A DNA stretch of 14,744 nucleotides from CAIZQW01 sp037133395 (GTDB lineage: Bacteria > Verrucomicrobiota > Kiritimatiellia > RFP12 > UBA1067). Numbering within the stretch: the stretch's first letter is position 1; each line of letters begins with the position of its first letter. Of the stretch, positions 1 through 7,719 are shown one piece after another. The position numbers were made by a program, and so were the translations under genes. The notes beneath the pieces are model-generated. The model had not been told where the DNA came from and ran no database searches. It was given only the letters and a program-made list of their open reading frames with translations. Where the stretch lies: contig JBAXOG010000127.1 of NCBI GenBank assembly GCA_037133395.1, positions 1-14,744 on the forward strand, written 5' to 3'.

Positions 1-1244
1 GCCTCTTCGAAAAAGCTCGCATGTCCCTCGTTGAACCACATGGCATGCTCTTTCATGCCCGCCGCATAAAACAAATATTGGTGGAAGGCCTCATGCCGGA
101 TGATCTCCATCGTCTTGCCAATATCCTTTCCGTGCGAGAGGATCACTAGTTCGCGCTGTGCAGGCCACCAGAGCCCCGATGTCCATTCGTGCTCCTTGCC
201 GACATACTTCACATACTCATCACGGTCTTCGAAGATGCGGACCACGCTCACATCGGAAATCGGTTCTTCTGGAGGAATAAGCTTGATACATGCCGCGCGA
301 AGCGCAGGCAGTTCTTTCTGTAAATCTTGCACGATTTTCTTACCAACCGCACTGCGAATATTGGAAAGGAAAACATACTCTGCGGTCTCTGCAAACCACC
401 AGCCTTGCGAATTTGCAATACTCTTCTTTGCCGCGTCACGGCTTGGATGTTCAGCGAACGCTGACTTCCCCTTTGTATTCAGCTCCCTGGACTGCACGCT
501 CCCACTTCCCTGTGATGTTGATCGCGTCACGGCTGAAACCGACGGAAGGAACTGCATCTCAAACTCTTTCCTGACCTTCGACAGGGCTGTCTTGTCCTTA
601 ATATTTATAACTGCCGCATACCAATCAGACTTCGACGCATCACCATTGGGCATACGCGTTTTGACACGGAAGAGATAAACGAGCGGTGCCTTTTCATCCG
701 TTATATGAATAAACACAGCTTGTGCAAGCCCCATGCTCGACACGCGAAGCGACTCAATTTCTTTGGGCTCTGCGCTTATAAACGCCTTGACCCAGGCCAG
801 AAGATCCTCCGGATTCTCTGGATCGATTTTATTGGTCTCCACCACAAGCGCTTTATCCACTTCCTCCCGAGCAACATGCTTCATCTCTCCCGTATTCAGT
901 TCTGGCATCTTTTGTAAGACTCGGCCAATAATAAAGGTGTTGCCAGCACTATCACGCCATTGACCAGCGTGCTGACTCGCGTACCAGATCTCATGTCCGT
1001 CAAAGAGATCTTTACGTACACTCTCAGCCCCGCGTGTAAACGTATAAGTATAGACCTTGGGTTGAGACAGCGGCTCGGGTTCACCTCCCCCAATCACCCG
1101 ACACTTCAAGCCCATATTCGGATACACCCGATCCGTTCGGAACGAGGGAGCTGCCACCGTTGTAACGGCAGTAAGGCCGATAACGAGAAAATGAAGCGTG
1201 AAACGTGAAAAGGGGAAAGGGGAACGTGAAACGTTGACATGCAT
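1..1244 (-). CDS. Exported zinc metallopeptidase (gluzincin / peptidase MA-like), 3' end beyond window
   Basis: I translated this frame by hand: it is open from the ATG at 1244 to base 1 (414 full codons) with no stop, so the C-terminus lies outside the window. The N-terminus is a signal peptide with a long basic n-region, a hydrophobic stretch (FLVIGLTAVTTVAA, about residues 20-33) and an Ala-Ala end. Near the window edge is HEAFH (H384, E385, H388), the HExxH zinc motif. It is followed by WFNEGHASFFE, where E406, 18 residues after H388, is the likely third zinc ligand. This layout (HExxH...W(L/F)xEG.A..F.E) is that of the DUF1570/peptidase MA-like gluzincins. The middle 300 residues match nothing I recognise. 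The gene starts 9 bp after the beta-propeller gene's stop, and GAGG at the end of that gene may serve as its ribosome site, so the two are probably cotranscribed. Substrate unknown; expected to act in the periplasm or outside the cell. Confidence 0.82.
   Translation of the reverse strand, partial: MHVNVSRSPFPFSRFTLHFLVIGLTAVTTVAAPSFRTDRVYPNMGLKCRVIGGGEPEPLSQPKVYTYTFTRGAESVRKDLFDGHEIWYASQHAGQWRDSAGNTFIIGRVLQKMPELNTGEMKHVAREEVDKALVVETNKIDPENPEDLLAWVKAFISAEPKEIESLRVSSMGLAQAVFIHITDEKAPLVYLFRVKTRMPNGDASKSDWYAAVINIKDKTALSKVRKEFEMQFLPSVSAVTRSTSQGSGSVQSRELNTKGKSAFAEHPSRDAAKKSIANSQGWWFAETAEYVFLSNIRSAVGKKIVQDLQKELPALRAACIKLIPPEEPISDVSVVRIFEDRDEYVKYVGKEHEWTSGLWWPAQRELVILSHGKDIGKTMEIIRHEAFHQYLFYAAGMKEHAMWFNEGHASFFEE
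1191..1234. repeat. GAAACGTGAAA-type short tandem repeat inside the peptidase signal-peptide codons
   Basis: The plus strand shows repeated words of the type GCGTGAAACGTGAAA, a GGGGAAAGGGGAA spacer, and AACGTGAAACGTTG. AACGTGAAA occurs at 1202-1210 and again at 1223-1231. Read on the minus strand it encodes the n-region of the metallopeptidase signal peptide (VSRSPFPFSRFTLHF). Runs of TTTCACG repeats that translate as FHVSRFT-like peptides occur as dispersed elements in some bacterial genomes; assigning this copy to such a family is inference. Confidence 0.45.
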
Positions 1245-1253
1245 AGTGGCAGG

Positions 1254-2156
1254 CTACCTCAACGGATTGAAGTCGCCATCTAGCTTTTGAACCGCCATCA
1301 TGCTCCTATCTTTCCGACCAGGAGAGACATACGTCCAGACAAGCTTCTTTTCGCGCGTGATTTCAAACATACCAACACCTTTGCCATCTTTGTCATACGC
1401 AGAGTAGTTGCCGATAACCATGTTTCCGTTCTTCAACACATGGATGCCTGTCATATTGCGGATACTCAGATCTGGCAAATCCGTCTTCTTGAAATTCCAG
1501 ACCACTTCCCCCTTCGGCGAGACTTCTTCGACTTGATCCAACGAGGAGATCATAGTGTTACCGTTCGGCAGTCGCACAGCCGCGAAAGCAATAGACTTAC
1601 ACTTGTATTCAAAGACAACTGAGCCATCAGGCTTATATTCGCGGACAAAATTATCGCCCGAATGACAGACCAGATAATTACCATTAGCGAGTTTACGGCA
1701 CATGCGCATCACGTGATGTTCATTCTTATTAATCTGCGGCTTGATTTTCAGCGTAAAAACAACTTTGCCGGCCTTATCTACTTCCGTAACTTGAGCTGTG
1801 CCATTTTCACCGACAACCGTATTGCCATTGGCGAGACGCTGGCAGGCCATAGCACCATCACCCCGAGGAGAATCAGGCTTATATTGCCAAACTACTTTGC
1901 CGTCCTTGTCGACTTCCGTCACTTTGCCATCCGCAAAAAGAAAATTACCATTCTCCAGATACCACGCATCAGCATTATTACCCGTCTTGGCTGTGCGTAT
2001 AATAGTTCCATCTTTCTCAAACAGGCAGACCCTTCCGCCGCCTGTTGTAAACATGCCACAGTCCAGCTTGCCCACGATACCATCCGCAGGCTGAGCAACG
2101 CCAACCATTGTCACCATTGATACAAAACCTAAAATCTGATAGATACTCTTATTCAT
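1254..2156 (-). CDS. Exported beta-propeller repeat protein (PQQ/arylsulfotransferase-like blades)
   Basis: A 300-residue protein with an N-terminal signal peptide (MNKSIYQILGFVSMVTMVGV, cleavage near AQPADG). The mature part has at least five repeats of the pattern L-x-NGN-x(L/V)(V/F)...E(V/Y/I)...G-K-V-V-(W/F)-x-(Y/F). They begin at about residues 67, 108, 156, 196 and 241, and an incomplete first blade lies near 43-52. This is the four-stranded blade signature of bacterial propellers related to arylsulfotransferase and PQQ-like repeat proteins, so a six-bladed propeller is likely. I see no catalytic histidine pattern proving sulfotransferase activity, so the role is left as ligand binding or unknown. 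Start choice: AGGAAGG lies 9 nt before the ATG at 2156. The next gene downstream, the metallopeptidase, follows after 9 bp. A nested palindrome lies upstream, between this gene and the GDSL hydrolase. Confidence 0.85.
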   Translation of the reverse strand: MNKSIYQILGFVSMVTMVGVAQPADGIVGKLDCGMFTTGGGRVCLFEKDGTIIRTAKTGNNADAWYLENGNFLFADGKVTEVDKDGKVVWQYKPDSPRGDGAMACQRLANGNTVVGENGTAQVTEVDKAGKVVFTLKIKPQINKNEHHVMRMCRKLANGNYLVCHSGDNFVREYKPDGSVVFEYKCKSIAFAAVRLPNGNTMISSLDQVEEVSPKGEVVWNFKKTDLPDLSIRNMTGIHVLKNGNMVIGNYSAYDKDGKGVGMFEITREKKLVWTYVSPGRKDRSMMAVQKLDGDFNPLR

Positions 2157-2215
2157 AGTAACGCGCCTTCCTGTTTAGTCATAGATCTCTTTACATGGCA
2201 AGAAACCCTGGGCGT

Positions 2216-2305
2216 ATAGGCGTCCCCGCCTGTACAGGGAAACCAAGTACATATAGCTGGTGTCCGGCAATCGCCGGACACCAAGGAACAGGCGGGGACG
2301 CCTAT
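2216..2305. repeat. Nested palindromic element (REP/MITE-like), hairpin within hairpin
   Basis: Outer arms of 18 bp match perfectly: ATAGGCGTCCCCGCCTGT at 2216-2233 and its reverse complement at 2288-2305. Between them sits a second perfect hairpin, TGGTGTCCGGC (2258-2268), loop AATC, then the complementary 11 bases at 2273-2283. The 90-bp unit lies in the 199-bp gap between the GDSL hydrolase and the propeller gene. No T-run follows it on either strand, so it is not a standard Rho-independent terminator. Its GC-rich arms and compound structure fit a mobile palindromic repeat (REP/BIME or MITE); that class is inferred because only one copy is in the window. Confidence 0.6.
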
Positions 2306-2355
2306 TCGCTCAGCAAGGCTCCCCCCAACATTCCATCATTCCAGTGAAGTTATAT

Positions 2356-3060
2356 TTACTTAGCGAGCTCTTCGAGCTTGACTTTCACGGCTTCGGCCCA
2401 AATGACATAGCCCTTCTCGTTCGGGTGGAGCATATCAGGCATGATCTCCTTGGTGAGTGTCTTGCCATCTGTATCCAAAAGTTTCTTGTTAATATCCAAG
2501 AAGAAGACGCGCTTATCATCAGCCAGCTTCGCAATCATCGCGTTCACCTTGTCATTACGTACACGCGGCTGATCCGTATCCTTAGCACTGCGCGGGAAGA
2601 TCGCGAGCATGAGAATCTTGGTAGTCGGCGACTTTTCCTTCATCTTTTCCAAAATAACCTTGATGCCATCAAATGTATCTTCAGCTGTCTCTTTGTCAAT
2701 ACCGCGGTGTCCTGTATTGTTCGTGCCTATCATCAGCATCGCGACCTTTGCATTGACCTTCTTCCAGTTGACATTGTCAATAACCCAAATAGTGTTCTCG
2801 GTACGGTCACCGCTGGTCGCAATATTCAGAATCTTCTTGTCACCAAAATATTGGTCATAAACCTTCTTGCCCTTGCCTTCCCAGCCATGCGTAATCGAGT
2901 CCCCCATGAATACATAAGTATACTCATTGCTTTGCGACGCAGCAAAACGCTGCTGGATACGCGGATTGATCTTGGGTGCCGGTTTCGTTGAAATCTCACT
3001 GGCCTGCACGGTGCCTGCGACAACAAACATTGCCATCACTACTGAACTGTAACTCTTCAC
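2356..3060 (-). CDS. Exported GDSL/SGNH-family lipase/acylhydrolase
   Basis: A 234-residue protein with a signal peptide (about residues 1-20, ending TVQA). SGNH blocks in order: block I FMGDSITHGW with nucleophile Ser55; block II ATSGDRT with Gly84; block III MIGTNNTGHRG with Asn115; block V MPDMLHPNEKGY with Asp209 and His212. All four catalytic residues are present and the length is usual for the family. It resembles the platelet-activating-factor acetylhydrolase-like group, which hydrolyses esters, often acetyl groups on glycans or lipids; the real substrate cannot be read here. Start: the frame begins with GTG at 3058-3060, 5 nt after a strong AAGGAGG. An ATG closer to that site (3062-3064) is out of frame. 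The gene follows pilT by 84 bp with no clear terminator, so read-through from the pilus operon is possible. Confidence 0.9.
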   Translation of the reverse strand: MKSYSSVVMAMFVVAGTVQASEISTKPAPKINPRIQQRFAASQSNEYTYVFMGDSITHGWEGKGKKVYDQYFGDKKILNIATSGDRTENTIWVIDNVNWKKVNAKVAMLMIGTNNTGHRGIDKETAEDTFDGIKVILEKMKEKSPTTKILMLAIFPRSAKDTDQPRVRNDKVNAMIAKLADDKRVFFLDINKKLLDTDGKTLTKEIMPDMLHPNEKGYVIWAEAVKVKLEELAK

Positions 3061-3144
3061 TCATACCTCCTTGGTTGTTATTTAATTTTTTGAGTCTACC
3101 AAACCCGCATCCTCTACGCCATCAAAATTTCGCGCCGTGGAATC

Positions 3145-4230
3145 CTAATAAGCTTTCTTATACTGGATACCGGACAATCTGAATTTCGTTTCAATTTCTG
3201 CTTTATCAACAGCCTTCATATAGGCCTCTTCCGGCGTAATCTGTTTCGTGAGCGTTAAACGCGTCAGTTCATCGCAGAAGTTCTGCATACCGACATTCTT
3301 ACTGGTTTGAATAACGGAAGGTAGCATGTGTGTTTTGGCTTCACGAATCAAGGCAGCCACTGGACTATTGACGACAAGAACCTCAAAAGCCGCGACACGA
3401 CCACCATTGATTTTATGACACAACGTCTGCGCAACAACACCCTTCAGCGAATCCGCCAACATGGAACGAATCTGATTTTGACGATTCGCAGGAAATTTAT
3501 CGATAATACGATCGACTGTTGCAACCGCATTGTTCGTATGCAACGTCGCAAAGACAACGTGTCCAGTCTCCGCTGTTTCAATCGCTATTTCCATTGTTTC
3601 CAAATCGCGAATTTCACCGACGAGCACGATGTCAGGATCTTCGCGTAAGACCGCGCGCAAGGCACGGGCGAAGCTTTGTGTATCCCGATGAACTTCGCGC
3701 TGATTAATCGCACACTTCATCGGCGTATGCACGAATTCAATGGGGTCTTCAATGGTGATAATATGTTCTGTCCGATTACGATTGATAAAGTCAATCATAG
3801 CCGAAAGTGTTGTCGACTTTCCAGAACCTGTCGGCCCCGTCACCACGATAAGCCCCTTGGACAACATACAGAACTCTTTAATCACGGGAGGCAGACACAG
3901 TTGCTCAAAGGTCGGAATTTCATCTGGAATCACACGAATGACAGTACCATAGCCATTCATGTCCCGAAAACCATTCACACGAAAACGTGCTAAGCCTTCA
4001 ATGCTATAAGCACAATCCGTATCCTTGGTCTGACTAAGCTCCTCGAAATTCTTTGGCGGAAAAATATCCTTCAGTAGTCCCAACACTTGGTCGCTGCTGA
4101 CAACGGGTTCGTTTTCTAACGCTTGAATAATACCATGCACACGAACATGTGGGACGCGATTTGCATACAGGTGCAAATCGCTTCCACTCATGGACACTAA
4201 TTTCACCAGCAACCGATCTATTCCTGCCAT
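3145..4230 (-). CDS. pilT: Type IV pilus retraction ATPase PilT
   Basis: A 361-residue hexameric ATPase that depolymerises the pilus at the cytoplasmic face of the inner membrane. The N-terminal domain carries the PilT signature SGSDLHL (15-21). Walker A is GPTGSGKST (132-140), the Asp box ITIEDPIEF (158-166), Walker B IVLVGEIRD (201-209), and the His box ETGHVVFATLHTNNA (221-235). All catalytic motifs are intact. Length agrees with PilT and is far below PilB, which has an extra N-terminal domain. PilU is the other candidate, but the single copy beside pilQ favours PilT. Start: AAAGGA lies 8 nt before the ATG at 4230. It is 30 bp downstream of pilQ and is the last gene of the pilMNOPQT run. 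The assembly ATPase (pilB) and platform (pilC) are not in the window. Confidence 0.95.
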   Translation of the reverse strand: MAGIDRLLVKLVSMSGSDLHLYANRVPHVRVHGIIQALENEPVVSSDQVLGLLKDIFPPKNFEELSQTKDTDCAYSIEGLARFRVNGFRDMNGYGTVIRVIPDEIPTFEQLCLPPVIKEFCMLSKGLIVVTGPTGSGKSTTLSAMIDFINRNRTEHIITIEDPIEFVHTPMKCAINQREVHRDTQSFARALRAVLREDPDIVLVGEIRDLETMEIAIETAETGHVVFATLHTNNAVATVDRIIDKFPANRQNQIRSMLADSLKGVVAQTLCHKINGGRVAAFEVLVVNSPVAALIREAKTHMLPSVIQTSKNVGMQNFCDELTRLTLTKQITPEEAYMKAVDKAEIETKFRLSGIQYKKAY

Positions 4231-4260
4231 GTTACGATTCCTTTACTCATCTAAAAACGA

Positions 4261-5886
4261 TTACTGCTGTGGAGGCTGCTTCAGATTCAACTTCAGAAAC
4301 TCAGCCTTGGTCTGATCACCAGGTTCCTTGCGTTCGCCATTCACAATTTCGCGTCCGATCACGGCATTCTTCGGCAAGCCAACATCCTTCTTCATGGTCG
4401 CCGGATCAGCAAGACCCACCGTGACAAAGATAATAATTTCCTTCTGCGTTTTGACGCGGCTCTTCCAGCCGAAGAGATATTCCCCTAAGTACGGGATGCT
4501 ACGCAAATACGGAATGCCATTATCAACCGAGTCCTCCTTAGTCTTTGAAAGTCCACCAATAACGGCCGTATAGCCATCATTCATGGTAAAGGTCGTATTG
4601 ATACGTTTCATATCGAGGATTGGATATCTTGGCAGGGGCGGATCGTCTTTAAGACGATTTTCAGCCTTGATTATTTCATATTCGCCAATTTTAGAACTAA
4701 TAGCAGGCTCAATCACAACTGTAATTAAACCCGTTGGGCTCACACGCGGAGTAACCTTCAAGGTGATGCCATAGCTAAAGTATGCTTCGCCAACAAACAA
4801 TTCACTCTTTCCAGGAATGACGGTCAACTCCGAAGTGATATCCAACTGATCCATGCTCACGCCTGTACGGGTGGAACGGATGGTCACGTTCGGTTCCTTG
4901 GTGGTCATATCAATGGTCGCCTGTTCTTCATTCGCAATAATCACCCGGGGATTGGAGAACGTTGTGACCCCATCCAACTGCTCGAAAAGATTCATGGTGA
5001 GTTTGAATGCATCAACGCTAAGCAATCCGAGATCACCTGTCACGAGTTTTGCACCCAATACATCGAGCGACTCTGGACCCAACCATGTAGTACGTTTTAC
5101 ATCATCAATCACATTAGGGGTTAAGGTAGCCCCCCATCCTTCCGGCGTTCCAAGAGAGCCCCACTTCAACCCTAGCTTTTTGCTTGCATTGGAATCCACT
5201 TCCACAAAGCGCGCTTCGATATAGACTTGGGGGCGCTGCACATCGATCTGTAATAATATCTTTTCGCATTCATCCAGTTGTTGCTGCGTTGCCGTGACGA
5301 TCACGGTATTGGCGGAGGGGAATGCGGAAACCGTACCATTGACAGACGCGCCAAGTGGGGCGGCACCTGTTCCGACCGGCATCGAAAGGTCGAAGGCCGA
5401 CTTAAAGAGTTGCGCGACATCCGCTGAACGTGCGAATGACAGCTTGAAGGCCTTCGTAAATTTCGGGATCATGGTTGATTTGTTTCGAATCAGATAAATA
5501 CTGCTCCCAACAGGTTGCTCAACCGCCTCCAATCCATGGGGGATCAAGATCGAATCAAGCCCCTGCTTCCAGGGTACATTGTCCAAACGCATGCTGATGG
5601 CAACTGCATTCAAATTAGTTCCTGCGGTGATCAGATTTGCGCCCGTCGTATCCCGGAACGCCTTAATAACATCCTGGAGTGGCGTATTATCAAACGTCAA
5701 GGAGATCGGAACCTCAACACCAATGGCCTTTGCTGGCTTTGCAACTGGAACTACTGCTACTACAGCGACTTCCTTCGGTTTGGCCGTTTCAACGACCGGA
5801 ACCGCTTCCTGTGCAATCAGGCATGTCGTACTCACAAAAAAAAGACTCGCTAATACGCAATAATACTTCGTACTCATTTTATTCAT
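4261..5886 (-). CDS. pilQ: Type IV pilus outer-membrane secretin PilQ
   Basis: A 541-residue secretin that forms the outer-membrane gate for the pilus. Visible in order: signal peptide (1-26); an Ala/Val/Pro/Lys-rich linker (27-56); an STN/secretin N0-type domain (about 58-133, with LTFDNTPLQDVIKAFRDTTG and MRLDNVPW); one N1-like domain (about 143-215, FPSANTVIVTAT); then the secretin core from VYIEARFVEV (221-230), through IANEEQATIDM (317-327) and VTPRVSPTGLITVVIEPAIS, to the closing DGYTAVIGGL (437-446) and IPYLRSIPYLGEYLFG (458-473). There are no AMIN domains, so it is on the short side for PilQ. C22 does not lie in a lipobox. Start: AAGGAG lies 5 nt before the ATG at 5886; an internal ATG at 5877 is less well placed. 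It follows pilP by 79 bp. Confidence 0.93.
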   Translation of the reverse strand: MNKMSTKYYCVLASLFFVSTTCLIAQEAVPVVETAKPKEVAVVAVVPVAKPAKAIGVEVPISLTFDNTPLQDVIKAFRDTTGANLITAGTNLNAVAISMRLDNVPWKQGLDSILIPHGLEAVEQPVGSSIYLIRNKSTMIPKFTKAFKLSFARSADVAQLFKSAFDLSMPVGTGAAPLGASVNGTVSAFPSANTVIVTATQQQLDECEKILLQIDVQRPQVYIEARFVEVDSNASKKLGLKWGSLGTPEGWGATLTPNVIDDVKRTTWLGPESLDVLGAKLVTGDLGLLSVDAFKLTMNLFEQLDGVTTFSNPRVIIANEEQATIDMTTKEPNVTIRSTRTGVSMDQLDITSELTVIPGKSELFVGEAYFSYGITLKVTPRVSPTGLITVVIEPAISSKIGEYEIIKAENRLKDDPPLPRYPILDMKRINTTFTMNDGYTAVIGGLSKTKEDSVDNGIPYLRSIPYLGEYLFGWKSRVKTQKEIIIFVTVGLADPATMKKDVGLPKNAVIGREIVNGERKEPGDQTKAEFLKLNLKQPPQQ

Positions 5887-5889
5887 ACT

Positions 5890-5918
5890 TACTCCTTGTT
5901 ACTGTTCTACTCCTTGTT
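5890..5918 (-). repeat. Direct repeat duplicating the pilQ ribosome-binding site
   Basis: The 11-mer AACAAGGAGTA (minus strand) occurs at 5900-5890 and again at 5918-5908, an 18-nt period. Only the downstream copy is properly spaced from the pilQ ATG. The upstream copy is a second Shine-Dalgarno-like AAGGAG without a start codon at the right distance. Confidence 0.6.
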
Positions 5919-5965
5919 CAGCCTTCCACACATCCTCATCTCAAAACAAAACCTATTATTCGAGA

Positions 5966-6367
5966 TTACTCCCGCACGGCTTCCAGAGGGACAAGATTCA
6001 ACTTGCGTTCCTCTGGCAACTCAACGCGCCAGACAAAAATGATACCCTGATTCGTGACCCTAAGCTTTTCACCTACGCGATAAGACTTCCCGCTAATCAG
6101 CACAATTTGTTTGTTTCCAGAGCTCGCAAACCCATTCACCTGTAATAACTGGCGTGCAGCATGCCAGTCATCGGAAGTTACCCCTTTGTGAGCCTTCTCA
6201 ACACGAACAACACTATTCGTCAGCTGAGACTCTCCGACCAGCCTTGTCACATTCTTAACCTCATATCCAAGGGGGAAAAATGGATCACGTCCAAAGACCG
6301 ACATCGTCAAGCCAAAGGCTAAACACCAACCCCCACACGCTAACCGTCTTCTTCGCTGGAAATTCAT
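5966..6367 (-). CDS. pilP: PilP-like pilus alignment protein
   Basis: A 133-residue exported protein in the pilP position of pilMNOPQ. The N-terminus has a basic patch (RRRR) and a short hydrophobic stretch, followed at residue 27 by RDPFFPLGY, the R-D-P-F motif that marks the linker of PilP proteins. The C-terminal half (IVLISGKSYRVGEKLRVTNQ...) looks like the small beta domain that contacts the secretin. PilP bridges PilN/PilO in the inner membrane to PilQ. Classic PilP is a lipoprotein; here the cysteines at the N-terminus (LACG, GWC) do not form a convincing lipobox, so it may be anchored by an uncleaved helix or be soluble. Start: AGGGGA lies 5 nt before the ATG at 6367. It begins 18 bp after the pilO stop. 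Confidence 0.75.
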   Translation of the reverse strand: MNFQRRRRLACGGWCLAFGLTMSVFGRDPFFPLGYEVKNVTRLVGESQLTNSVVRVEKAHKGVTSDDWHAARQLLQVNGFASSGNKQIVLISGKSYRVGEKLRVTNQGIIFVWRVELPEERKLNLVPLEAVRE

Positions 6368-6385
6368 GATTGTCCCCTTTTTCTT

Positions 6386-7015
6386 TTACTTTTGCCCTGC
6401 GGGACCTGCCAATAACCATTCATACTTCACGGGCCATTCAAACGTGATGACGGCCTTATGACATTCCGGTGTTTGTAATTGTGTAAGAATAACCAACCCA
6501 GAAAGAATAGTCAAGGGGTACTTATTCTCGGTCTCCTGTATAAATCCGATAATTTGCTCAAAGGAACCTCGGCCAATAAACTCAATGGGTTGACGTGCAT
6601 AAATCGTTTCAGGAACAGGCGTCGGCAAGCGTAACAAGATGGGCGGATAGTCTTTAACGCCCTCAAGCTTAAAGCCAGTTGTTTGAGCAACAGGTCCCAT
6701 CAGTGATTTCGCGCCCATCCACAGAGATCCCAAATAAGGCACAAGCGTTCCAGTCGTTATCCATTCATCCCGTTTTAATTTTAATTGCGCTGTCTTCTTC
6801 ACTTGTTCATCCGTCTTCTTGATGTCTGCGATCATGGTCGTCAGCGTACTTTGCAATGCATTGACCTCTTTCTGTACAACAACACAGCGCTCACGCAACG
6901 GGAGAATCAACAAAATAATGACCGCTATTCCGCCAAGTAAAGAAAACACGGTGACTCCAATCGAAACAAGAACTGGTTTCGAAAGATTCTTTATGGATTC
7001 AATGGATACGTTCAT
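6386..7015 (-). CDS. pilO: PilO-like inner-membrane pilus alignment protein
   Basis: A 209-residue bitopic membrane protein. One transmembrane helix spans about residues 15-40 (VLVSIGVTVFSLLGG...LLIL). A coiled-coil stretch follows (about 42-85, rich in K, E and Q), then a periplasmic alpha/beta domain (about 95-200) with GRGSFEQIIGFIQETENKYPLTIL, typical of the ferredoxin-like fold of PilO. PilO pairs with PilN and contacts PilP. The start ATG overlaps the pilN stop by ATGA, with GGAGG just upstream inside pilN, so translation is coupled. Identification rests on topology and gene order more than on sequence identity, since PilO is poorly conserved. Confidence 0.8.
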   Translation of the reverse strand: MNVSIESIKNLSKPVLVSIGVTVFSLLGGIAVIILLILPLRERCVVVQKEVNALQSTLTTMIADIKKTDEQVKKTAQLKLKRDEWITTGTLVPYLGSLWMGAKSLMGPVAQTTGFKLEGVKDYPPILLRLPTPVPETIYARQPIEFIGRGSFEQIIGFIQETENKYPLTILSGLVILTQLQTPECHKAVITFEWPVKYEWLLAGPAGQK

Positions 7016-7719
7016 CGAAACCTCCGGGGCAAACAGTCATATACAATGTCAAACAAAACGATCTCTTGTTGGTGTCCCTCACCGAATGGTGCCGAGGCAG
7101 AGAATAACTCCTCCTGAAAAGAGACCTTTGGTTTATTTGTTGGACTGATTAACGATGTGAAGGCAGGACCTTGGAGTGCTTGCAAAAGGCTGTTCACCTC
7201 ACCTGGATTGTCTCCCGACTGAACAGAACGTCCAACGAGACGAAGCGTGACACCCTCTATCTGGTTGGTAGGGCAGAGTTTTGCCAGCTCAAGCACATTC
7301 TGGGGACGCGACTGGAGTCCATTAAAAGGCGCAACGGTCTGCGTCCGCAACCGAAGCTCTGTGAGCTGTATACGACTAGACACGCAATTGGTCAAGTTCG
7401 CCAGTGTTGTCCCGACTGCATTCTTAGATGCTCGATAAAATTCAAGTTGCTGGAGTTGCGCCGTCAACTCCTTCTCCTCGGCACGCTCCTTCAAAACGTA
7501 CGCATGCTTTGTTTTTAAGTTGCCAATCTCAGCCCTCAGGAGTTGTTTTTTTAATGCAACCCCATTCACCTGCGTAATTTCCTCCATCCATACGACAACA
7601 GGAGCCAACAGGCACAGCAGCCCCAATACAGGTAAAATAAAACGCATACGAAAGGGTCTTGAACTCAGACGTTCATGCTCCAAGAGAAAATCAAAATGGA
7701 GTGTATTATTATCGTTCAT
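7012..7719 (-). CDS. pilN: PilN-like inner-membrane pilus alignment protein
   Basis: A 235-residue bitopic membrane protein: a short cytoplasmic N-terminus (1-25), a transmembrane helix (about 26-46, MRFILPVLGLLCLLAPVVVW), a coiled coil (about 50-95), and a periplasmic domain (NCVSSRIQLTELRLR... IEGVTLRLVGRSVQ). The overall plan is that of PilN, whose N-terminal tail normally binds PilM through an INLLP-like motif. Here that tail reads LHFDFLLEHERL, so the PilM contact has diverged, in keeping with the divergent PilM next door. The ATG overlaps the pilM stop by ATGA and the gene's own stop overlaps the pilO start by ATGA. Assignment relies on gene order and topology. Confidence 0.8.
   Translation of the reverse strand: MNDNNTLHFDFLLEHERLSSRPFRMRFILPVLGLLCLLAPVVVWMEEITQVNGVALKKQLLRAEIGNLKTKHAYVLKERAEEKELTAQLQQLEFYRASKNAVGTTLANLTNCVSSRIQLTELRLRTQTVAPFNGLQSRPQNVLELAKLCPTNQIEGVTLRLVGRSVQSGDNPGEVNSLLQALQGPAFTSLISPTNKPKVSFQEELFSASAPFGEGHQQEIVLFDIVYDCLPRRFR

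Noticed and set aside
100..678. Plus-strand open frame of 192 codons
   Set aside because: It lies opposite the metallopeptidase, whose minus frame has a signal peptide and HExxH motif; the plus frame has no recognisable domain.
2216..2305. Nested palindrome as an intrinsic terminator
   Set aside because: No T-run follows the hairpin on either strand.
2260..2991. Plus-strand open frame of 243 codons
   Set aside because: It is the shadow of the GDSL hydrolase and begins inside the nested palindrome; its sequence looks like no protein family.
5820..5886. Cys22 of PilQ as a lipoprotein attachment site
   Set aside because: The preceding residues S-T-T do not fit a lipobox; an ordinary signal peptide ending near residue 26 explains the sequence.
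6290..6367. PilP as a classical lipoprotein
   Set aside because: RLAC comes before any hydrophobic core, and GWC falls within it; neither is a proper lipobox.
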